A DNA stretch of 49,289 nt from Methylococcaceae bacterium (lineage in GTDB: Bacteria > Pseudomonadota > Gammaproteobacteria > Methylococcales > Methylomonadaceae): assembly GCA_006844585.1 (NCBI GenBank), contig SPJM01000193.1, positions 1 through 49,289 of the forward strand, written 5' to 3'. How positions within the stretch are numbered: position 1 is the stretch's first letter; each line of letters begins with the position of its first letter. Below are positions 1 to 7,436 of the stretch, in pieces. The position numbers were made by a program, and so were the translations under genes. The notes below the pieces were generated by a model, which was not told the origin of the DNA, ran no database searches, and saw only the letters and a program-made list of their open reading frames with translations.

Positions 1-539
1 CCCAATTGAACCTGAGCGACTTCCGACATCATTTCCCGCGACCAAGGCGGGTCTAAAACGACTTCCACAATAACCGAATTAACGCCGGACAGGGCGCGCA
101 CCGATTTTTCCACATCGCTTTGTATTACCGGTCCCATGCCGCAGCCGGGCGCGGTCAGGGTCATTTTAATGTAAACATCATGTTCGCCGTTTTCGGCAGA
201 GGAGACTTGGCATTGATAGACCAGGCCCAAGTCGACGATATTTACCGGAATTTCCGGGTCATAAACGGTTTTCATGACTTCCCAGCAATTTTTTTCAATG
301 GCTTCTGAATCGGTTTCCGATACCAATGTTTTCAATTGGTGGGCTTCTTTTCCTAAGGCGTCAGCATCAGAGCCGGCAATACGCACCATATGACCGTGTT
401 GAGTGACCACGGTATAATTCGTGCCTAAAGATTGATGGATAGTCACTTCATGGCCTTTACTCAGGGAGCCGTGGTTGCCATCCGGGATAGTGATGACATT
501 GACATCTCGGGTCAGGGTGATGGTTTCTCTTTCAGACAT
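1..539 (-). CDS. sufT: SufT family Fe-S cluster assembly/maturation protein (3' end cut by window edge)
   Basis: MIP18/DUF59-family protein thought to help iron-sulfur protein maturation in the cytosol. The start is the ATG at 539-537, giving MSERETITLTRDVNVITIP. 179 codons are readable before the window ends, so only the last few residues should be missing. Visible DUF59 signatures are DPEIPVNIVDLGLVY, the cysteine-bearing TAPGCGMGP and VVLDPPW near the C-terminus. The N-terminal ~90 residues (a valine/threonine-rich segment with a VTIHQSLGTNYTV-like stretch) match the extra domain that separates SufT from PaaD. It lies 9 nt after the yciK-type stop on the same strand, so co-transcription is likely. 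No other suf or isc genes are visible. Confidence 0.85.
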   Translation of the reverse strand, partial: MSERETITLTRDVNVITIPDGNHGSLSKGHEVTIHQSLGTNYTVVTQHGHMVRIAGSDADALGKEAHQLKTLVSETDSEAIEKNCWEVMKTVYDPEIPVNIVDLGLVYQCQVSSAENGEHDVYIKMTLTAPGCGMGPVIQSDVEKSVRALSGVNSVIVEVVLDPPWSREMMSEVAQVQL

Positions 540-548
540 AAGACAAGA

Positions 549-1283
549 TCAAGGTTTGAATGTTGATGCTTGGATAATTTGGCCGGTGATGTTCAAGCTT
601 TGATCGCTGAACAAATAACAATATACTGCTTCCAAACTTTCCATAGCTGCAAGTTGAGATTTATCTTCTGCCGGATATATTTTTTTTCTCAACGGTGAGT
701 TTACTGCGCCGGGCGCTAATACATTGACCCGGACGATACCGGCGGTTTCCAACTCTTTAGCCAAAATTTGCGCAAATCCTTCGATAGCGACTTTGGACAC
801 GCCGTAAGCGCCGGAATAGGCTGGCGCATTTCTTGCCGAAGAGTCGCTTGTAAAAACGATAGAGGCATGTTCGCTTTTTTGTAAAACCGGCAATAAAACC
901 CGGCTGAGTAGAAAACAGGCATTCAAGTTAACGGTAATAGTTTGCCCCCATTCCTGACAACTAATTTGGCTGACCGGACTGTAAGCGCTTAAATCGACCG
1001 CGGAGTGTAAAATACCGGCCAGTTTGCCGTATTGCTGGTCGATAATTTCCGCTAGTTCTTGATATTGCGTTTCATCGGCGCCCGCTAAATCAAATGGATA
1101 CATGGTCGGTTCCACGCCGCCGGCTTGCAAAATGCGGTCGTAGACTTGCTCCATTTTGGGAATTTTTTTATCCAATAAAATAATGTGCGCGCCTTGTTTG
1201 GCCAGCGCCACAGCAGCTGTGCCGCCCAAGCCGCCGCCGCCGCCGGTGATTAAAATAGTTTGATTTGCGAGTGCTGCATCCAT
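549..1283 (-). CDS. yciK: Short-chain dehydrogenase/reductase, YciK type
   Basis: Classical SDR oxidoreductase of 244 aa. It has an N-terminal NAD(P)-binding TGGGGGLG turn, a central serine in SIVFTSDSS and a catalytic YGVSK (YxxxK). The usual NNAG is replaced by LHSAV, so that structural motif is degenerate. I use the ATG at 1283; an upstream in-frame TTG (1298) would add five residues and has no better ribosome site. Family knowledge: YciK-like SDRs sit beside ubiG and mupP in pseudomonads, and the same order is seen here (ubiG, phosphatase, SDR). The substrate is unknown. The family call is firm; the symbol rests on gene order plus similarity. Confidence 0.85.
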   Translation of the reverse strand: MDAALANQTILITGGGGGLGGTAAVALAKQGAHIILLDKKIPKMEQVYDRILQAGGVEPTMYPFDLAGADETQYQELAEIIDQQYGKLAGILHSAVDLSAYSPVSQISCQEWGQTITVNLNACFLLSRVLLPVLQKSEHASIVFTSDSSARNAPAYSGAYGVSKVAIEGFAQILAKELETAGIVRVNVLAPGAVNSPLRKKIYPAEDKSQLAAMESLEAVYCYLFSDQSLNITGQIIQASTFKP

Positions 1284-1341
1284 TTTTCTTGTTAGCAATA
1301 GTCAATTATGAGTTTTCTTTATGAATAAAAATGGCGCCGTA

Positions 1342-2037
1342 CTAGCAACATTGGGTTTCGTTAATCCAGGTCATGATTTGTTCAGGCGATTCAATTAAAC
1401 CGTCAGCGCCCCATTCATCGGGTTTATCGTCGCTTTTGAGATAGCCGTAAACAGCAGCCAGGGTTTTCATTTGGGCGCTTTTACCTGCAGAAATATCATG
1501 ACAGGCGTCGCCTATATAAACGCAATGTTGCGGAGCCACTTGCGCTTGATCGCATGCGGCCAGCATCGGCTCAGGGTCCGGTTTGCTTTTTGCGGTGGTG
1601 TCGCCGCTGATGATGCAGGCGGCGCGCATGTCCAGCCCCAATGCATTCATTAACGGCAAGGTGAACCGTTCGCGTTTATTGGTCACTACGCCCCATTTCA
1701 AACCTTTACTTTCAATGGCGGTTAACGTTTTTTCGATACCCTCGAAGTAGCGGCTATGCTGAGCAATATTGTTTTCATAAAGGTTCAGCATGGTTTCCAA
1801 AATGATTTGCTGCCGTGCTTCATTAATTTCGGGCGCGGCTTGTCGAATCATCGCCATCGCGCCGTATGAGATATACGGTCTGATGTGCTGGTAATCAATG
1901 GCGGATAAATCATGCTGTTTCAGCGCTTGATTAAGGCAGGCCACTAAATCCGGCGCGGTATCCACTAAAGTACCGTCTAAATCAAACAGTACGCAACTGA
2001 GTTGAAAATCGCTAATGTCGGAGGCCTTTAAGGTCAT
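1342..2037 (-). CDS. mupP: HAD hydrolase, MupP/Gph-like (N-acetylmuramate 6-phosphate or phosphoglycolate phosphatase)
   Basis: HAD-superfamily phosphatase of 231 aa. Motif I is LFDLDGTLVDTAPDL (nucleophilic Asp), motif II is WGVVTNKR, the lysine is in SKPDPEPML and motif III is YIGDACHDI. The start is the ATG at 2037; the upstream TTG at 2040 is less likely. Sequence alone cannot separate phosphoglycolate phosphatase (Gph) from MupP. The position between ubiG and a yciK-type gene is the arrangement known for Pseudomonas mupP, which removes the 6-phosphate of N-acetylmuramate in peptidoglycan recycling, so MupP is preferred. nagZ, another recycling enzyme, is present at 46594. A Gph role remains possible, since phosphoglycolate also occurs in autotrophs and methanotrophs. 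Confidence 0.7.
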   Translation of the reverse strand: MTLKASDISDFQLSCVLFDLDGTLVDTAPDLVACLNQALKQHDLSAIDYQHIRPYISYGAMAMIRQAAPEINEARQQIILETMLNLYENNIAQHSRYFEGIEKTLTAIESKGLKWGVVTNKRERFTLPLMNALGLDMRAACIISGDTTAKSKPDPEPMLAACDQAQVAPQHCVYIGDACHDISAGKSAQMKTLAAVYGYLKSDDKPDEWGADGLIESPEQIMTWINETQCC

Positions 2038-2095
2038 CAATAATAAAGTAGGGTATGCTTAAGGTGCGCACAGTCTATCCTACGGGCTTCGGTTG

Positions 2096-2803
2096 TTATT
2101 CAGGACGTTGGAAAGCGGCGATATAATTCACATCAATATCTTTTCCCAAGCTAAACCGTTTGTTGAACGGGTTATATTCAATGCCGGTTAAAGACTGCAA
2201 TTGCAAGCCGGTATGGCGCGCCCATTCGCTGAGTTCGGATGGTTTGATAAAGGTATTGTATTCATGGGTGCCTTTAGGCACCATCTTCAAAAGATGTTCT
2301 GCGGCGACAATAGCCAATAAATAAGCTTTAGGCACTCTATTCAAGGTTGAGAAAAACACCCAGCCGCCCGGTTTTACCATCTTGGCGCAAGCATTGATAA
2401 TGGAAACAGGGTCGGGCACATGCTCCAACATTTCCATGCAAGTGACCAAATCAAATTGTTCGGCTTGCTGTTCCGCCATTTTCTCGGCGCTGATTTTTTG
2501 ATAGGCAACTTCAACGCCTGCTTCCAGGCTGTGTAAATCGGCGATATCGACTAAGTCTTCGCTTAAATCAATGCCTAAAGCGTCCGCTCCCGCCTTAGCT
2601 AAGCCCTCCGTTAAAATGCCCCCGCCGCAGCCGACATCAATAACTTTTTTTCCGGCCAGCTCAATATGATCCTGAATAAAGCGCAATCTCAGCGGGTTGA
2701 CGTCATGCAGAGTTTTAAATTCGCCTTGCGGGTCCCACCAGCGTTCGGCCTGTGAACCGAATTTTTCAATTTCGTGTGCGTGTACGTTTTCTGTGTTAGC
2801 CAT
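2096..2803 (-). CDS. ubiG: Ubiquinone biosynthesis O-methyltransferase
   Basis: SAM-dependent enzyme that performs both O-methylations of ubiquinone synthesis. It is 235 aa from the ATG at 2803; an upstream TTG at 2821 would add six residues. Features are the UbiG N-terminus EIEKFGSQAERWWDPQGEFKTLHDVNPLR (given here in outline), SAM motif I VIDVGCGGGILTEGLA, the motif II/post-I acid in GIDLSEDLV, LVTCMEMLEHVPDP and VKPGGWVFFSTLNR. The length is close to that of E. coli UbiG (240 aa). It is first in an apparent operon with the mupP-like and yciK-type genes. The 415-bp region upstream is shared with the divergent nrdJ genes. Confidence 0.95.
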   Translation of the reverse strand: MANTENVHAHEIEKFGSQAERWWDPQGEFKTLHDVNPLRLRFIQDHIELAGKKVIDVGCGGGILTEGLAKAGADALGIDLSEDLVDIADLHSLEAGVEVAYQKISAEKMAEQQAEQFDLVTCMEMLEHVPDPVSIINACAKMVKPGGWVFFSTLNRVPKAYLLAIVAAEHLLKMVPKGTHEYNTFIKPSELSEWARHTGLQLQSLTGIEYNPFNKRFSLGKDIDVNYIAAFQRPE

Positions 2804-2975
2804 AATCTTAAAATCAGTCAATTACCCAGTATTTTACTCTATTGTTTCAGCGCCGTCATGCTTGTTGAAAATTTTCTATTAAACATTTTGAATTAAATTA
2901 ACGGCTGACACAAATGATGACGCTGCATTGACAAGACCGGGTAAATTTTGGCTTAGGCAATTGCGACCGGAAAGG

Positions 2976-3004
2976 AATAATTAATCGATGATTAATTATT
3001 TTTT
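2976..3004. repeat. AT-rich perfect palindrome in the ubiG-nrdJa intergenic region
   Basis: Two perfect 11-bp arms, AATAATTAATC (2976-2986) and GATTAATTATT (2990-3000), are separated by GAT and followed by TTTT. It lies between two divergent genes, so a terminator is not required for either; a protein-binding operator is as plausible. The rest of the 2804-3218 gap holds the NrdR-like sites listed separately and is AT-rich with no other recognisable gene. I saw no cobalamin riboswitch in it. Confidence 0.4.
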
Positions 3005-3093
3005 CTAAGCTGTTATTTGATAAGCAAAACCACAAAAAAAGCGCAAAAAATTCTCTTTCGGGCGTTATGAAAAAGAGCCGTTTTTTATCAAAC

Positions 3094-3141
3094 CCACTAT
3101 ATCTTGTGCTATTATTTTAAAAAATACACAATATATGTACT
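3094..3141 (+). promoter_or_regulatory. Two NrdR-box-like sites upstream of nrdJa
   Basis: Box 1 (3094-3109, CCACTATATCTTGTGC) matches the NrdR consensus acaCwAtATaTwGtgt at about 13 of 16 positions. Box 2 begins at 3126 (ACACAATATAT...) with a perfect left half and a degenerate right half. The two starts are 32 bp apart, about three helical turns, which is one of the usual spacings of paired NrdR boxes at ribonucleotide reductase promoters. A TATTAT at 3110-3115 between them could be a -10 element, so bound repressor would block the promoter. The nrdR gene itself is not in the window. Confidence 0.7.
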
Positions 3142-3218
3142 TTTTGCGGTTTCGCCAAAAATGCTGTAACTGCTTGTTTCATACTGAATTATCAAATCAT
3201 ACCAGCAAGGAAATCTAT

Positions 3219-6200
3219 ATGACGGCTCAACTAAAGGTTGTAAATGATAGGGTGACTGAAATCTCTTTTCAGGATGCATCCATGGATATTTGGGATACTA
3301 AATATCGTTTAAAAAGCAAAGACGGGAAGCCGGTAGATCAAACGATTGATGACACCTACAAACGCGTCGCCAAAGCTTTGGCCGATGTCGAAACCGACAA
3401 AGAAAAAAAAGATCAATACTATAAAGAATTCCTCTGGGCGCTCAGACAAGGCGTAATTCCTGCCGGTCGCATCGTTTCCAACGCCGGCGCGCAGGCGCAT
3501 AAACCGGCGACTTCGACCATCAATTGTACGGTTTCCGGCACAATACAGGATTCTATGGATGATATTCTGGGCAAAGTGCATGAAGCAGGTTTAACCCTTA
3601 AAGCAGGTTGTGTTGCTCCAAATACGCGAGTAGTCACGGAAAAAGGACAGGTTACCGCGCAGCAGGCCGTTGAACAGCAACATCAATCTATTCTGAGTTA
3701 TGATAAAAAATCGAAATGCTTTGAAATGCGCCCGATTTTAAAACATCTGACAACTCATGTTCCTCAAGATGAAAATATTGAAATAGAATCGCATTTAGGT
3801 TCATTAACGACCTCAATCAAGCATCCTGTTCTCGTTTATCGCCATGAAAAATTGCAATATGTGCGTGCTGATGAAATTACACAAAGCGATGCTTTAGTTC
3901 ATTATCAACTCGCATGGGAGGCTGATGAGACAGAAGCCTTAAAAGCTTGGTTTGCAGGGGCGCATTTAGGTGATGGCTCCGCTTACGAGAAAAAATTTAC
4001 TTATGCTAAATCAAGGGAAAATTGGCAACAAAAAGCCAAAGCTTATGGAAAACGCTTCATTTTTAAAATTCGAGCGGCAGAGCGTGAAGTCGTTGAACGT
4101 TATGCCTTATTTTTTGAAAAGTTTTATCATTGTCATGCCAAAGTCGTTAGCACGGTAACCGCGAATAATACCCCTGTTTGGGATTTCACGGTTGCTAGTT
4201 TCAAAGCCAGTCAAGCAAGTGAATTAATTGACGGGCAAATAGGCAAAAAAACACACACATTAAAAGTGCCGCAATGGATTAAACAAGAGCCGGAAAAATA
4301 CTTCTTAGCTTTTTTAGCGGGCTTGATAGACACCGATGGCACAATTGATAAAGAACGAGGCAGTGCAAGCTTAAGTTGCCAAAATGAGGACTTTGTTTAT
4401 GAAATTCAAAGCCTATTAGCTTTATTCGGCATCCATGCAGGAATTACGCACAGAAAACCGCGTTCGCATGTTTACCATGGTAAGCTGATTAAAGATTCAG
4501 GCGGCTATGTGCTTAAAATTTCAGATTCTGAATTTTTACTTAAATTATCAGAATTTATGGCGGATAGCGGCAAAAAAAATCGCATTAAAGAGCATCAATC
4601 TCAAGCAGGGCAGTACGACCATTATGTGATGACTCAAATTTTAACTGATGCATTAGAAACGCTTTCATCTGACCTACCTCATCTTGATAAGCAACGCTTA
4701 GGTTATTATCACGGCAAGCATAAGCAACAAACGGTGAGTCGTGTTTATTTAAATCGTTGGGCAAAAAAATTCCCACAGCTTAAAGCAGAGATTGATTTTG
4801 TCAAAACATTACGTCCTGTTAACAATATTAAACGTGATTTAAACATTGGCGAAACTTTTTATGACTTTACTGTTGATACGCATAACAATTATTTAGCAGG
4901 CAGTAACGGCTTAATGGTGATTCATAATTGCGGCATAGGCTATGAATTTTCTACCTTGCGCCCGAAAAATGCTTATGTGTCCGGAGCCGGGGCTTATACC
5001 TCAGGCCCGTTGTCGTTTATGGATATATATGACAAAATGTGTTTTACCGTTTCTTCGGCGGGCGGCAGACGTGGCGCGCAAATGGCGACTTTTGATATTG
5101 CCCACCCGGATGTGGTCGAGTTTATACGCGCAAAAAGGGAAGACGGACGTTTGCGCCAGTTTAACCTTTCTTTATTGATTACCACTGAATTTGTCGAAGC
5201 GGTGCAAGCCGACCAACCCTGGCCGCTTTCTTTTCCGCTCACGGAAAAGGAAGTCATGCTGGACAAATTGGAATTAAACGATACAACACAGATAGTTTGG
5301 AGAGATTTGCCGGTAAAAGAAGGCTATGTCGTCAATGATGCGGGTCTGGTGGCTTGCCGCATCAGCAAAACCATGCCGGCAAAAAGATTGTGGGATATTA
5401 TTATGTCATCCACATATGATTATGCCGAACCGGGCTTTATCTTGATCGATAAGGTCAATGAAATGAACAATAATTGGTTTTGTGAAAATATTCGCGCCAC
5501 CAACCCCTGCGGGGAACAGCCGCTGCCTCCGTATGGCAGTTGTCTATTAGGATCGGTGAATTTAACTCGTTTTGTCGATAAACCCTTTACCGCAGACGCC
5601 TCATTTGATTGGAAAACCTATCGCAAAACCATTCGTATTTTTACCCGCATGTTGGATAATGTCGTTGAAATTAACGGTTTGCCGTTGGAAAAACAGCAGG
5701 CTGAAATCTTGGGGAAAAGACGCCACGGCATGGGGTACTTAGGGCTGGGTTCGACTGTAACCATGTTGGGAATGAAATATGGCGATGTTGATTCATTGGG
5801 GTTTACTGAGCAGGTGACCAAAGAGTTGGCGATAGAAGGCTGGAAAGAAGGCCTGGCTCTAGCCAAGGAAAAAGGCCCGGCGCCGATTATGGAGCAAATG
5901 TTTACCGTCACCGGCGAAATGCTGCACAAAAGGCCGGAAATGAAGAAAGACGGTTTCAAAGTCGGCGATAAAGTAGCGGGTAAATTATTACACGCTAAAT
6001 ACAGCCGCTATATGCAAAAAGTCGCGCAAGAGCAGCCGGAATTGGTGGAAGCATTAGCCGAAACCGGCTGTCGTTTTACCCATCACAGCTCCATTGCTCC
6101 GACCGGGACAATTTCCTTATCTTTAGCCAATAACGCCAGTAACGGCATCGAACCGAGTTTTGCTCATCATTATTCGCGCAACGTCATTCGAGAAGGCAAG

Positions 6201-6689
6201 AAAAGCAAGGAAAAAGTGGATGTGTTTTCGTTTGAATTATTGGCTTATCGCGCTTTAATCAACCAGGAAGCAATGCCCTTCAGCGAAGAACCTGATCAAC
6301 AATTGCCGGATTATTTTATCGCCGCCGACGATATTTCGCCTAAACAGCATGTGGATATACAAGCGGCCGCACAAAAATGGATAGATTCATCAATTTCTAA
6401 AACCGCCAATGTGCCGACCGACTATCCTTATGAAGATTTTAAATCGATTTATGAATATGCTTATCAACAAGGTTTGAAAGGCTGTACGACTTTCCGTTTC
6501 AACCCGGAAGTATTTCAAGGCGTTTTGGTAAAAGAACAAGACCTGGAAAACACCACTTATCAATTTACCTTGGAAGACGGCCATGTCGTCGAGTTGAAAG
6601 GAAATGAGGACGTAGAATATGATGGCGAAATTCATTCCGCGGCGAATTTGTTTGACGCCTTGAAAGAAGGTTATTACGGTAAATTCTAA
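3219..6689 (+). CDS. nrdJa: Adenosylcobalamin-dependent (class II) ribonucleotide reductase large part NrdJa, intein-containing precursor
   Basis: Reduces ribonucleotides to deoxyribonucleotides using a cobalamin-generated thiyl radical, independent of oxygen. The start is the ATG at 3219, preceded by AAGGA (3207-3211) at good spacing; the upstream in-frame ATG at 3135 lies inside a regulatory box and adds unrelated sequence. The precursor is 1156 aa: N-extein residues 1-130, intein 131-570, C-extein 571-1156. The spliced product is 716 aa, normal for NrdJa. The N-terminal redox cysteine is C103 in TINCTVSG; the radical cysteine is in NPCGEQPLPP (about mature residue 324), and the second redox cysteine is in GSCLLGSVNL (about 335). 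The zinc/cysteine tail missing here is on the next gene, 18 nt downstream, as in the split NrdJa/NrdJb of Pseudomonas aeruginosa. Confidence 0.93.
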   Translation: MTAQLKVVNDRVTEISFQDASMDIWDTKYRLKSKDGKPVDQTIDDTYKRVAKALADVETDKEKKDQYYKEFLWALRQGVIPAGRIVSNAGAQAHKPATSTINCTVSGTIQDSMDDILGKVHEAGLTLKAGCVAPNTRVVTEKGQVTAQQAVEQQHQSILSYDKKSKCFEMRPILKHLTTHVPQDENIEIESHLGSLTTSIKHPVLVYRHEKLQYVRADEITQSDALVHYQLAWEADETEALKAWFAGAHLGDGSAYEKKFTYAKSRENWQQKAKAYGKRFIFKIRAAEREVVERYALFFEKFYHCHAKVVSTVTANNTPVWDFTVASFKASQASELIDGQIGKKTHTLKVPQWIKQEPEKYFLAFLAGLIDTDGTIDKERGSASLSCQNEDFVYEIQSLLALFGIHAGITHRKPRSHVYHGKLIKDSGGYVLKISDSEFLLKLSEFMADSGKKNRIKEHQSQAGQYDHYVMTQILTDALETLSSDLPHLDKQRLGYYHGKHKQQTVSRVYLNRWAKKFPQLKAEIDFVKTLRPVNNIKRDLNIGETFYDFTVDTHNNYLAGSNGLMVIHNCGIGYEFSTLRPKNAYVSGAGAYTSGPLSFMDIYDKMCFTVSSAGGRRGAQMATFDIAHPDVVEFIRAKREDGRLRQFNLSLLITTEFVEAVQADQPWPLSFPLTEKEVMLDKLELNDTTQIVWRDLPVKEGYVVNDAGLVACRISKTMPAKRLWDIIMSSTYDYAEPGFILIDKVNEMNNNWFCENIRATNPCGEQPLPPYGSCLLGSVNLTRFVDKPFTADASFDWKTYRKTIRIFTRMLDNVVEINGLPLEKQQAEILGKRRHGMGYLGLGSTVTMLGMKYGDVDSLGFTEQVTKELAIEGWKEGLALAKEKGPAPIMEQMFTVTGEMLHKRPEMKKDGFKVGDKVAGKLLHAKYSRYMQKVAQEQPELVEALAETGCRFTHHSSIAPTGTISLSLANNASNGIEPSFAHHYSRNVIREGKKSKEKVDVFSFELLAYRALINQEAMPFSEEPDQQLPDYFIAADDISPKQHVDIQAAAQKWIDSSISKTANVPTDYPYEDFKSIYEYAYQQGLKGCTTFRFNPEVFQGVLVKEQDLENTTYQFTLEDGHVVELKGNEDVEYDGEIHSAANLFDALKEGYYGKF
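3609..4928 (+). mobile_element. Intein with LAGLIDADG homing endonuclease inside nrdJa
   Basis: In-frame protein-splicing element of 440 aa. It begins at Cys131 (CVAPNTRVV) and ends ...NGLMVIHN, followed by Cys571 of CGIGYEF, which gives the canonical Cys at both the first intein and +1 extein positions and the terminal His-Asn. Block B is TTSIKHPVLVY, with Ser where the usual TxxH threonine would be. Block F/G is VDTHNNYLAGSNGLMVIHN. Two dodecapeptide motifs mark the endonuclease: FAGAHLGDGS (LAGLIDADG-like) and FLAGLIDTDGTI. Removal joins LKAG to CGIGYEF, restoring a continuous NrdJ glycine-rich segment. The intein DNA is visibly more A+T-rich than the exteins, consistent with horizontal acquisition. 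Both acidic endonuclease residues look intact. Confidence 0.93.
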
Positions 6690-6707
6690 GCTAACGATAC
6701 CACGATC

Positions 6708-7394
6708 ATGACACATAAAATCAGCAGAAAAATTGTCGGTTATAAAGTGATTACCGATGAGAAAAATAACGAGACGGGCGCTGTCGAAGATCCCCGGGCT
6801 TTATTGGAAAGCATGCATGAAAAAGTTGAACGGCCGGAAGTTTTGTTAGGCTCCACCTACAAAATTAAAACGCCGCAATCCGAGCATGCTTTATATATCA
6901 CTATTAACGATATGATTCTCAACGCCGGTACTGAACATGAAGAACGCAGACCTTATGAGGTGTTCATTAACTCCAAAAACATGGAGCATTTTCAGTGGGT
7001 ATTGGCGTTGACTCGGGTAATCTCGGCGGTATTCCGCAAAGGCGGCGATGTCTGCTTTTTGGTTGAAGAATTAAAAGCGGTGTTTGACCCGAAAGGCGGT
7101 TATTTTAAAAAAGGCGGGGTGTTTATGCCTTCTTTGGTGGCGGAAATCGGTTACGCGATAGAATCGCATATGAAACATATCGGGATGATACGTCCGGAAG
7201 AAATGAGCGACCATCAAAAGCAAATTCTCACCGAAAAAAGGCGTGAGTTTGAACAATTGCATGGAAAACAAACCGGCGAAAATGATGCGTTTCCTGAAAA
7301 AGCCGTCCTATGCAACAAATGCAGCACCAAGGCGATGGTGTTGATGGACGGCTGCATGACCTGTCTGAATTGCGGCGAGAGTAAATGCGGTTAA
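6708..7394 (+). CDS. nrdJb: Class II ribonucleotide reductase C-terminal subunit NrdJb
   Basis: Partner of NrdJa, 228 aa. It ends with a cysteine-rich tail CNKCSTKAMVLMDGCMTC followed by LNCGESKCG, combining a zinc-ribbon and the redox cysteine pair that re-reduces the active site. The central region (HALYITINDMIL, PYEVFINSKNMEHFQW, FLVEELKAVFDP) matches the portion that is C-terminal in single-chain NrdJ proteins. It starts 18 nt after nrdJa and is certainly co-transcribed. The two-gene split is known from pseudomonads and related gammaproteobacteria; neither frameshift nor pseudogene is indicated. Confidence 0.92.
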   Translation: MTHKISRKIVGYKVITDEKNNETGAVEDPRALLESMHEKVERPEVLLGSTYKIKTPQSEHALYITINDMILNAGTEHEERRPYEVFINSKNMEHFQWVLALTRVISAVFRKGGDVCFLVEELKAVFDPKGGYFKKGGVFMPSLVAEIGYAIESHMKHIGMIRPEEMSDHQKQILTEKRREFEQLHGKQTGENDAFPEKAVLCNKCSTKAMVLMDGCMTCLNCGESKCG

Positions 7395-7436
7395 CCGGGC
7401 TTGGTCGCTGAAACTTTTAATTGAACGAGAACTGAT

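Noticed and set aside
3135-3218. Longer nrdJa start giving 28 extra residues
   Set aside because: The ATG overlaps the second NrdR-like box, the added residues do not resemble NrdJ, and a good AAGGA precedes the ATG at 3219.
2804-3218. Cobalamin riboswitch upstream of a B12-dependent enzyme
   Set aside because: No B12-box or the expected multi-stem layout was seen; the region carries NrdR-like sites instead.
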